This document shows, piece by piece, positions 24,710 through 33,850 of a stretch of DNA of 64,000 nucleotides. Source of the stretch: Emmonsiellopsis sp. PD_33 (lineage: Eukaryota; Ascomycota; Eurotiomycetes; Onygenales; Ajellomycetaceae); assembly GCA_032988165.1 (NCBI GenBank), contig JANTQF010000069.1, positions 1 through 64,000 on the forward strand, written 5' to 3'. Every line of letters starts with the position of its first letter. The first letter of the stretch is position 1. The notes under the pieces were generated by a model. That model was not told where the DNA came from, made no database searches, and saw nothing but the letters and a program-made list of their open reading frames with translations. Both the position numbers and the translations under genes were made by a program.

Positions 24710-25680
24710 ATCTTAAACCCAGCTTCATGTATTAGGAAGAGAAAAAGGTAGTATGATAAGGTGCATTATGATGATCCATCTGATTCTACTAGAGGATAGT
24801 AAAGATAGTAGCTTCATAAAGTAATAAAAAGAGAAGAGATAGCACAACTAGGTGCATTATAGTAATTAATTAGATTAGAATATCAGCTGTACTAGGAGGG
24901 AGGAGGGGAGAGTAACATACATTACAGTAAGTTATTATTAGGCTGTAGTATGTAATAGACAGTTGGTGGAGTACATTGTAGTAATAGATCAGATTATACT
25001 TAAGGATAGACATAATGCCAACTTCACTAAAGTGTTGTGAAGAGGAAGGGCAGTAATAGGAGATTACATTACAGAAAGGAATGATATTATGATGTGAGAT
25101 AGATGCAAGATCAGCTTCATTATAAGAAAGAATGATAGAGTAAAGTGCATTACAGTGAGTAATCAGATTATAGTGTAGAATAGACATAATGTCAACTTTA
25201 TAATATAATGAGAAGAGAAAGGAAGGGAACTTAAGATGCATCATAGTGATAGATTAAGCTATACTTAGGGATAGATCTAATACCAGCTTCATTATGTAAT
25301 GAGAAGAGGAAGGATGGCAACATGAGATGCATTGCAGTAATGGATCAGGTTATACTTGGGGATAGACTTAATAGTAGCTTTATTGTGTGATGGGAAGAGA
25401 AAGGGTATCAACAGGACCTTAGAAGATTACATTGCAGAAAGTAATGATGTTATGGTGGAGGATAGGTACAGTGTCTATCTTAATGATACTAAGAGGAAGG
25501 ATGGTAAAGCAGAGTGCATTGCAGTGAGTAATTTAATTATGTATGAGAATAGGTGCAACTTCAGCTTCACCAATTATTAAAGAAGGAAATAAGATGGCAA
25601 AGCAAAGTGCATTACAGTAAGAGAATAAATTATGTGATGAGAATAGATATAACTTAGCTTCACCCACAGTATCATCAACC
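24710..25680. repeat. Satellite of about 90-bp units with about 360-bp higher-order period
   Basis: About eleven divergent units marked by a GCATTACAGTAA-like core (cores near 24769, 24853, 24918, 24970, 25065, 25150, 25235, 25328, 25428, 25516 and 25603) and a GAAGAGGAAGG-type core. The block 24970-25327 resembles 25328-25680 unit by unit: GATTACATT, then CAGAAAG, then GCATTRCAGTGAGTAAT in the same order. This shows a four-unit higher-order repeat. ORFs across it are incidental. Confidence 0.75.
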
Positions 25681-25865
25681 TGATTCTGGTGGAGGAATTG
25701 GGTCAAATCCTGGGCAGAATTAGATTGGATCTTGGAATGAGAATGGAGTCAGTTTTAATGTTCTATCTGCCAAGCTCACCTTAAATAATCCCTACTTTAG
25801 TAAATCAGAGTGCATGATTTCTGAACTCAATTCTGATTTCAGACCTAATTCTCTGAAAAATAGGA

Positions 25866-25988
25866 TTAGATCAGAGTAGATAAACATTTATATGAAGACC
25901 CAGTTAGAGGCATTCAATCAGATAGTTAGAGATTAGATGAAGTTCAGGCAAGTTATAAATATAAAATATAAGAGTATAGCTCTTCACA
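25866..25988 (-). repeat. Element A 3' LTR, truncated
   Basis: In sense it begins TGTGAAGAGCTATACTC, as in the other LTRs, and retains about 123 of 254 bp before homology stops near the CTCTGA block. Confidence 0.8.
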
Positions 25989-28294
25989 TTATCCTCCTCT
26001 ATTTGAATTTAGAGGGTAGGCAGGAGGGCTCAGAAAATCAGATGTAAGACAGTATAAATAAAGTCTCATTAAGTGAGTACAGCTCTTTATAATAAATAAA
26101 TATAATAATATTTTATAAGGTAGAGATCAGTTCTCATGAAGAGACTTTATATTTAAATTACTTCATCAGATACTGAAATCCTCATCTATAGTAGTAATAG
26201 TTGAGAATGACTTTAATCTCATATTCTATCTTATTATCTTTCTTAATAATGCTAGATAGATGCCAGTCAGTGATCTCTTACAAGAAGAATAGATTGATGA
26301 AGGCTTTATAGAGTAGATTCATATAAAATATGTTGTAAATTCTAGGTGGTATGTTAAGATAATAGTTATAACTTCTCAGGACTTTAATGATAGTGTACTT
26401 AACATATTAGTAGTTAAGTGTGTAAGATAGATAATTAGTTATAATATTTTAGAAATCTAGCTAAATCTTATTATTTATCTCATAATATTCAGTAGAATTT
26501 TAATAGGTATTCACACAATTCTATTAGTTCTACTAGATGCTAGTCATGAAGAATTCAGCTTACTCATAAACTTACTAGAGTTTCAAGATAATGATATCTG
26601 CAATTTGAATTGAACTACAGAGTAAAGTAGAAGGTTTAAGTAATTTAGTGAGATTAAGAACTTTAAGATTATAACTGTATGAGAGGAAAAACAGACTAAC
26701 ATCAATACTAATAGTATTATAATCATTAATTGTAAATTTAGCATGCAGGAGGAGTTCATTCTAGTCATTCTAAACATATAAATAGAACTTCTAGAGGTAG
26801 TTTTTAGTTGTCTGAATTATATGTTCAGTGCTACTATTAGTTTCAGAGTAATAGATAGTCAAGAGGTGCTAGGAGATCTTTAGGAGCTAATAAATTCAGC
26901 TTCAAATAGCTTCAATGAACTAGATTTTACAGTCTGAGATAATTATATAGAGTAGATTATACTAGTAATAAAATAGACTTTAAAGGAAGACTTTAGCCAC
27001 TATAAGTACATTCATTTTCATACAGAGTTTGAGGATAATATCTTTACTGAGACAATCAACAATAATAAGAATATTCTTACAGCTATTACTCATAAGAAGG
27101 TCTACTGTAAAATTAATGGTAATATCACACTAGATATATTTAAAGATCAGAAGAGATTTAAATAGACCTTAGTAGTGATCCTACTAGATAATAATAGATT
27201 AGTAGATGTTGTAGTTTCAGATGAACTGTCAGATACTCTAAGATATATTAAGCTAATAAAAATCTCAGAATAAAATTTAATAGAGTATTTCACAATCTAA
27301 ATAATTAATTATTAGAGAATCATGAGTTTCTTACATGATTTAGGTGCACAACAGTTCTGAATCAGAAATCTACCATTTCTCCTAGAAGTATAGTTGAAAG
27401 TTAGGGTCTACAGAGCATTCAGTGATGTCAATATGAGCTTAAAGTTTGAGTGGAAAACAGTAAGCTTTATCTTAGATGATCTAAATTATTATTTGAAGAT
27501 ATTTATTAGAGGCAGCAGCAGTATCCCAGAGTTTCTAAAGCAGAAATGAGATAATTATGATTAGCAGGGTAACAGATAAGATATGTATCACTTCATGTAG
27601 TATTACTTCAGATTCTTTAAGAATCTATAGATCTAGTAGTCTTTATTTATAGTTTACCCAGTAGATGTCAGAGTCTTTAGAAGGTATATTTTATTCATAT
27701 TAGAAGAAAGCATCAGCCATGAAATTCTCTATATCAGAGTGATAATAGATTATGAAATGAAAGCAGCTGAGGAATTCAGCCCAGTACATTTAATATTTAG
27801 AGAGTTTATAGGTCATTGTGAAATATCAGAGGTTCTTATGATCTATAATGATTTTAAAGTCTTTCATACTATAGAGTTTGAAGTCCTATTCTTCTAGACA
27901 TTAAATAATGATGAGGAGTTTCTTGTCATAGATCTCATAGTTAGCTTTAGCAGGGCTAAACTTCTTAAATATAAATATATAAGGTTATAGGATGCCTTCA
28001 TCATCCCATTACATGAGAGTACTATTTATAATATAATCAGAAGAGTCTATTTCAACCATTATTAAGTGGTTAGAGTTAAATGTAATGAGTATCAGAGCAG
28101 AAATAAACATCTATTTAAAGCACATGAATGTCTTGTCTGCCTTTTTAGATCATAGAAACTACTAGTCTTTATGTGTGAGGTTAATCAGCAGTTAAATAAT
28201 ATCAGAAAAATTCTGAATAAAGTGTCAGTAGAAATTCATAAATTCTAGGAAATCTTACACACCTTTTACAGTCATAGAGGCCTCCCATTTAAGG
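25989..28294 (-). pseudogene. Element A pol, 3' half (RNase H, integrase, end of ORF)
   Basis: Aligned to element B: the RNase H/tether region near 27880 corresponds to [18 protein letters not shown] in B. Integrase sequence follows toward 26000. Stops occur in every frame. It is interrupted at 28295 by the hAT target duplication, then resumes at 33851. Confidence 0.8.
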
Positions 28295-28302
28295 ATAGTG
28301 AT
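28295..28302. repeat. hAT target-site duplication, left
   Basis: ATAGTGAT. The right partner ATAGTAAT (33843-33850) differs by one G-to-A transition. An 8 bp duplication is the hAT hallmark. Deleting one copy with the element restores co-linearity with element B pol. Confidence 0.85.
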
Positions 28303-28324
28303 TAGACTGGCCACTGGGACCATA
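28303..28324 (+). repeat. hAT terminal inverted repeat, left
   Basis: Begins TAGACTGGCCACTGGGACC. It matches the right end, reverse-complemented, at 19 of 22 positions. The CA versus TG difference in the middle is what loss of one ancestral CpG in two ways would give. Confidence 0.85.
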
Positions 28325-28592
28325 AATTTTCATGCATGTTTAATTTGGTTTGATTTGGTTTCAGTCCCATATGTGGAATAAAACATGACCCCAAGAATTT
28401 AGAACATATTTAATGACTTAATTATAAATTATATGTAGGTAAATGGACTAAATGAGTAGGTTTGAAGCATGAAAAATAACCTCTTTTAAGAAATAAAGCA
28501 TGTAAAATGACTAAGGAAAGTATGATAGAAATAGAATCAGGTATGACCAGAATTTCAGTACTAGTTTGGTCCCAGAATGATTATATAATAAG

Positions 28593-28613
28593 GTAATGAT
28601 ATTTGGTAACACT
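28593..28613 (+). repeat. 21-bp perfect direct repeat, left copy
   Basis: A 21 bp word centred on ATGATATTTGGTAACACT. It is identical to 33460-33480 and lies about 290 bp inside the left end of the hAT element. Confidence 0.85.
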
Positions 28614-28699
28614 CACAAGCAAAGAAGGCTCAAATCATTAATATTAACTTGCAAGTATATCCTCCTCCTTAATTATGGTCTTCTTGTGGGAATTATCTA

Positions 28700-31000
28700 T
28701 AATCTCCCTCTTCCTATCATACTTCATAATCATCATCTTCTTGATTATATTCCCATGTAATTAACCCTGACAGTAGTGATATATATTACAGCTTGAATTG
28801 AATTTCCATTTCATTCCCACATCAGCTAGGGGTATTACCAGAACATCTCAAGCCATTTTTGTAACTATAGAGTAGGTATGTGTAATCACAGCTCACACCT
28901 CAAGGATTTCCTTATCCTTAATGATGGTCACACCATCATGAAGGTAGCAATCAAACTTAGTTGTGCAAGATGCTAGTCTAGCCTTCTTTTGACTGGCAAT
29001 TAATGTATTAAGGTCCTGTGTATACCTAGGGATTAGCATAACTATATCTATTTGTCTGATTTAGTGTTACTAAAAAGTGTTATCTATCTGGAAATTATTG
29101 TTCACTATATCCACATTATCAAGGGGTTTGACATCTAGAGGTTCATACTGGTAATAGTGCTTGTTGTAGAATGACTTGATAATATTAATATATATCTGAT
29201 GCTCTTCCTTTATCCAGTCTTCATCAGAGTATACATTTAATTAGAGAGATAAATTCAGTACAGCTACAATAACATAGAAATCTGCAAATCACTGATCTAT
29301 CTTGCTGTAATAAATAGAGAGCTTTGCCTTTACTACCTTAATAGCTCTATATATAGCTTGATCTCATCCAGTAGCACCATAACTCTTTGCCAACTGAGTA
29401 TTAAGGTGATTAAATAGATAATTATACACTCACTATACCCAGGCCAATATAGGTGTCTGTGTCCACAAAACCACCTCAGTGATCATTATATAGAAGGAAT
29501 AGAGTAAACTAATAACATATTATAGCTGAGTCCATTCTGATCCTGAAAGCTTCAAGGATTAAATCTTTTCCCTTCCAGAGTCATCCATCTAGTGATTAAT
29601 TAAATTCTGAAGTTAAAGCACTTAAATTATCATTTTATATGTTGAACTCCATCAGGTCTTAACATCCTGTATCATCTTAAGGGGTGTAGTCAAGGTAGAG
29701 GTTATTATATATTGGGTCTTAAAGAATCATTACTTCTATTTCAGTGAGATACTAATTGCAATGGCAATATGGTAAATCTAATATACATCATGATTAGCAT
29801 TTATTCTCTTCAAATAGAGCAGGAGTATGACTAAATATCATTACCTTATGAAGTGTCAAGAAGAATGTAATATTCTCATTCATGTGGATATTCCTCTCAT
29901 TAAATGAGCTGACTATCATATCATGTTCTATCTTAATATAAAGTTCACTGACCAGTGCCTGCACTACCAGTTGAATAACATGAGCAATGTATGGGATATA
30001 GTCTTGATCCCCATCTCATTGATATCCAATCAATCTCTCCTCCAAGCTTTATATTATTATTGAATTGTTTTTCACATTATTAGTAGTAATAGCAAGTAGA
30101 TTTAATGAAATATCCCAGTAATCATTTTGAATGACATTATGCAGAATTTCTGCCAGGTAGTCCCCAGTATGACTTCAGATTAAGGCCTCAAAATCAATTA
30201 GTTACTTCTTATACTCTCATTGATCATTAATGAAGTAGCAGATAACCCCTAGAAATACTAGGTTATTTATACTTATTCATACATCTACAGCTAGAGATAT
30301 TTTTCTCTGCTGCTTCAGCTCCAGGCCTAGATCTTCCATATTCTTAGTATAGTATTGATTGAGGTTGTCTCACAGACTCATTCAATGGAGGATTTCTGTT
30401 GAAGGTTTTAGCATCTGCAGTAGGACTCAGAATTTAGTGTTTTCAATTGATTGGAGTGGAAGGTTCAGGAAGATACAGATATAGAGTATTTATTCATGAA
30501 AGGCCTCAGGTGTGCAGGGTGAAAGGTCTGCAGCAATAGACTCTAGTTGTAGTTATTTCTTCATTATTTTCTAAAGGAATCATCTCATTAGCATTACTCA
30601 AAAGTATTATCTAGGGGAGGGATAATATAGATCTCATCAGTCCTTCTAGGATATTATCATTCCTTAATTTTTGATTCTAGCTGCATCTAACTGACTTGAG
30701 GTGTCAGGTAATCCCACCAGGACTATATTCACTCTATAATGGATGAGTCTAAATGACATCATAATGCTTGCAATAAAGAAATGACTGTTCAGTTTCTTTC
30801 TCAGCTACCTGTTGAAAGAAATCCCATTGATCTGAGTATTATTAATGGGAAGGTTTCCAGAGCTTTTACTTTATCAGGTTGAATATATAGCAATTTGTGG
30901 TGAACCATCAGAATTAAAATAGTAGGGCATGTGCATCTTTATAGATAATATATCTCTTCCCCTTAATAGTAATCTCAGGAAGTTTGGTAGATTCAGCCAT
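28700..31000 (-). pseudogene. hAT transposase relic
   Basis: The C-terminal end near 28860-28780 reads DVLVIPLADVGMKWKFNSS then NIYHYCQG. This is the hAT dimerisation domain of fungal elements, whose usual form is DVL-IPASGVGVERLFN followed by ARDICHYRRG. A central part near 29970 (HVIQLVVQAL) fits the conserved H-x-LNL-VQ-L motif. The N terminus is placed at 31000, where a short open frame begins MAESTKLPEITIKGKRYIIY. Transposases of this type cut and paste by a DDE/RNase H-like core. The catalytic acidic residues could not be assigned because the frame is riddled with stops. Confidence 0.75.
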
Positions 31001-31289
31001 TTGAGATAATAGGAGAGGGAGTGGTATGATAATAAGATAAGTATGATAATTCAGAGTTATTCTACTATATGACTGAGAGAAGAAAACTCTAACCATGCTA
31101 GTGCATATAAGGAGGCTGCCTATCTCAAATTCCTTCAATGAGGAGAATAGAAATAATTAATCCCAGATATTAATATAGAAATGACATTAATCTCATTAAA
31201 TATAGTAGAAATATCATTATATCATTACTGAAAAGTGTTACCTTTAAAGCTTAGAGATTTATTTGATATAATAAAAGAATAAGATGCTG

Positions 31290-31345
31290 TTGATATATAT
31301 ATATATGAGATCTCATCAAAAGTATTGAGAAATATATATATATAT
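31290..31345. repeat. AT dinucleotide runs
   Basis: Two (AT)n runs separated by about 25 bp, lying between the transposase and the acidic-tail gene of the hAT element. Confidence 0.8.
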
Positions 31346-31475
31346 TAATGAGTACTGCTGGTTTTCTACTGTAGCAATTCTAATTAGAAAATAGGAGTAA
31401 TAAAATTCAATTCAATCAATTATATTATTTTATCCTCCCCCCTATCTCCACTCTACTATACTAAAAGAGAAAAAT

Positions 31476-32339
31476 TTAAAAAAACTCCTCCTCCTCCTTC
31501 TCATTCTCTTTCTTCTTCTCATCTTCCTCCTTCTTCTCATCCTTCTTCTCTCTCTCTTCCTCTACCTCTCCATCCTTAATAATTCACTTCTCCTCCTCCT
31601 CCTCATCCTCCTCTTCCTCCTCATTAGAGGTGAGAATAACCTCAAACTTATCCTCTAGTATCTCCTCTGGTAGAGGCAGCTCCTCACAACAGGTTAGATC
31701 AACCTGAGCATCAAAATCAGCTATCTTCTAATCAGCTACATTAACATCAACCTTAGTAGCAAGAAGATTGACCCAGCTAGAGAGCAGTGCAGCCTCTTTA
31801 ATGTCCTGAATCATCATGCACATGTGGGAGGTAAAGAGATCCTTAATCTCCTTCTCATTGTGAACCTACTAATTCATTTAATTAGATTAGAAGAATGTTA
31901 TTAAAGAGTGTGACTAGAACTCTTATCTATTTGAGCTTTTTAACCTCATACTTCAGAATTCCCTTAACCTACTTCTAGTAGTATTTCTTTCTAACAGCCT
32001 TCTTCATGATCTCCTCCTACTCTACCTTTACCTCATATCATTTCTGAGAGTACTCCTAATTCTAATACTTCTACATCAGCTGCTTCACTACCTTCTTCTC
32101 TAATTTCTTATGTTTAGCCTCATCAGCCTCATTTCTAGCACAGATTAGCTAAATTTATATACAAGTATTATTATAGATTATTATCATTTATTTCCCTCAC
32201 ACAGCTTCTTCAGTGCAACATGGCATGCCTTGCAGTTGGTCTCACCCCATTTGAATGCTTCCTTCTTAGGCCCCTCAAGCTGATGGTAATACTCACAGGC
32301 CTTAGTCATGTAGATCTTAGAGGCAGGTAAAGACATAGC
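31476..32339 (-). pseudogene. hAT passenger: cysteine-motif protein with acidic/K-rich tail
   Basis: Start chosen at 32339 (MSLPASKIY); a methionine at 32393 is also in frame. The first exon reads KACEYYHQLEGPKKEAFKWG then NCKACHVALKKLCEG, giving CxxC and later Cys spacing like a small zinc-binding module. A probable intron follows near 32200-32160 (donor GTGAGG-like, acceptor TTTAG). Exon 2 starts about ARNEADEAKHKKLEKK and continues to DLFTSHMCMMIQDIKEAALL, ELPLPEEILEDKFEVIL, a run of glutamates/aspartate, then EREKKDEKKEEDEKKKE, and a stop at 31476. Several in-frame TAG/TAA codons make it a relic. I do not recognise the family. Highly charged tails of this kind are common in chromatin-binding proteins. 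Confidence 0.6.
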
Positions 32340-32393
32340 TGATAGTAGTAATAGGAGAGAGCAATAATTATGATAGTAAGATAGGGATATCAA

Positions 32394-32771
32394 AAGAAGA
32401 GAGATAGGATAGTAGTAGGAAAAAAAGAGAAGAAAGAGAAGAAGAGGAGGAAAAACAAAAAGATAGGAGGAATTTCTCTAATCTAAAAGTAGATTATTTA
32501 CATTTGATGTGTCTATATTTAATATTCTTTATATGATGTTGCCAGGCAATTTATATCAGAAATAGATCTAGGTGATGGTTACAGGTTGCTAGAGTAGCTA
32601 ATTAAAGTTAGAATTTCAATAATATTTCTTTTTTTTCCCCTCTTTTTCTCCTCTCTCTTCTTCTTTTCTCTATCTATTTTATTCTTCCTCTCCTATCATT
32701 CCAATCAGCTGTGTCTCTATCTCCCCTACTCTTTATTCAAATGTGTTAATACCTCCTCCCCCAATTCAAAA
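32394..32771. promoter_or_regulatory. Divergent promoter region of the hAT passenger pair
   Basis: The only space between two genes facing apart. It carries a long CT-rich tract (about 32630-32700) just before the plus-strand start and a CCAATCAG box at 32701-32708. CT-rich stretches near transcription starts are usual in fungi, and CCAAT boxes are common in histone gene promoters. No TATA element could be fixed with confidence. Confidence 0.4.
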
Positions 32772-33374
32772 ATGCCAAAGTACACCCCCCTCCCCTGCCA
32801 AGTGGTGATGAAAAATAGTGTGCTCAGTCACAAAGCAGCCTATGAGGCACACATCACTGAGTGGGAGGCCAAGTGGGATTGATACCATGCTGAGCTCCTC
32901 AATGCCTTGAGAAACTACTAAGTTAAATGTAATCTCAAGCCTCATCACTACTACAATAAGAATAATAAGTCATAGTCATACTTTTTAGTAACACTCAGTA
33001 GCTCATTCAGGTTAATAGAGTGAATTCAGGAGGTCTAATTCTATTAGAAATCTAGGGAGCTTATTTTCACCAAGGTCATAATGATATATCTAATCTATGA
33101 GATTAATGATAGAAAGTATTACTTTCAGCACTCTATCCTCAACATCATTTAGTTGGTAGTGGAAACAGCCCTCATTATCCTTTTTAAGTGTAAGTTAACT
33201 ACTCTACTAAGTCTACTAAATATATATACTGATTATATTATAAATATAGATAGAGTTAAAATGATGGTGCATAGGAAGCAGTCAACTCTCAGGGTCAAGA
33301 ATATACAGTTAGTGAGGGAGGTAGCAGATGCAATTAGGTCAGAGTACTTTGAACAGACTGCTCCCAAGGTTTAA
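32772..33374 (+). pseudogene. Histone H3-like passenger gene relic
   Basis: One reading frame from the ATG at 32772, with in-frame stops, through a 60 nt intron (33190-33249) to TAA at 33372-33374. After a non-canonical N-terminal part comes KPHHYY (H3: KPHRYR). Then alpha-1, FY*KSRELIFTKV and YLIYEI (H3: RYQKSTELLIRKL, RLVREI). Then alpha-2, FQHSILNII*LVVE and ALIILFK (H3: FQSSAVMALQEAAE, AYLVGLFE). After splicing comes VHRKQSTLRVKNIQLVREV (H3: IHAKRVTIMPKDIQLARRI). The last two blocks align without gaps, and both shown stops (TAG) sit on conserved glutamines. Loop 1 is about three residues shorter than in H3, and about 15 extra residues follow alpha-3. It has FQ rather than the WQ usual in CENP-A, so I call it H3-like rather than centromeric. 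Confidence 0.8.
33190..33249 (+). other. Spliceosomal intron in the H3-like gene
   Basis: Donor GTAAGT, acceptor ATAG, length 60 nt, with a CTGAT-like branch region about 20 nt before the acceptor. Removing it joins LFK to YRVKMMVH and brings the H3 alpha-2 and alpha-3 blocks to the exact canonical spacing. Confidence 0.75.
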
Positions 33375-33459
33375 GAGGGTTTTTTAATGTTTTTGTGTGT
33401 TTTTAGTTTTTTAGTTTTTTTAGTTTAGGGTTGGGGCTGGGGCCTTCAGGCAATGAAAA

Positions 33460-33480
33460 GTAATGATATTTGGTAACACT
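33460..33480 (+). repeat. 21-bp perfect direct repeat, right copy
   Basis: Identical to 28593-28613, placed 86 bp after the H3-like stop codon and about 360 bp inside the right end of the hAT element. Confidence 0.85.
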
Positions 33481-33820
33481 TACTGGTGCAAATCTCCCAA
33501 TTTGAAATTATTATATGGTGTGTGGCAGGGCTGCTACTGGCTTGGCACCATTAATAACACACATGATTATGATTAGGTAATATTATGGTATTCCTGGTCC
33601 CATTTGGTCCCATATATAGATAATGGGACCAAATGAGATCAGGACTGAAAAGATAGATATATAACATGATTTATGAGTAAAATATTCCTTTATAATATGA
33701 TTCTGAACTAATTTATCTATACTATAACATGATATAGTATCTATATTAAAGTGATTTTACATAAAAAAAGACTAATATATTAAGTAAAATGATAAGGATA
33801 TATTTTAATCCTGGTCCCAA

Positions 33821-33842
33821 CATGGTCTCAGCAGCCAGTCTA
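33821..33842 (-). repeat. hAT terminal inverted repeat, right
   Basis: Its reverse complement begins TAGACTGGCTGCTGAGACC, pairing with the left end. The target duplication ATAGTAAT follows directly at 33843-33850. Confidence 0.85.
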
Positions 33843-33850
33843 ATAGTAAT

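Larger units (their letters stand above)
28303..33842. mobile_element. 5.54-kb hAT-type DNA transposon with passenger genes
   Basis: Bounded by 22 bp terminal inverted repeats and 8 bp target duplications, inserted in pol of Gypsy A. Contents from left to right: 5' terminal region, decayed hAT transposase (28700-31000, minus), cysteine-motif/acidic-tail gene (31476-32339, minus), divergent promoter region with a CCAAT box, histone-H3-like gene (32772-33374, plus), right terminal region. All genes are broken by stops. Whether the passenger genes mobilised with the element cannot be proved from one copy, but they lie inside its termini. Confidence 0.85.

Noticed and set aside
31290..31345. AT runs as a replication origin
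   Set aside because: Simple dinucleotide repeats; nothing else supports an origin.
32772..33374. CENP-A (centromeric H3) identity
   Set aside because: Alpha-2 has FQ rather than the usual WQ and loop 1 is shorter, not longer, than in H3. H3-like is as far as the sequence allows.
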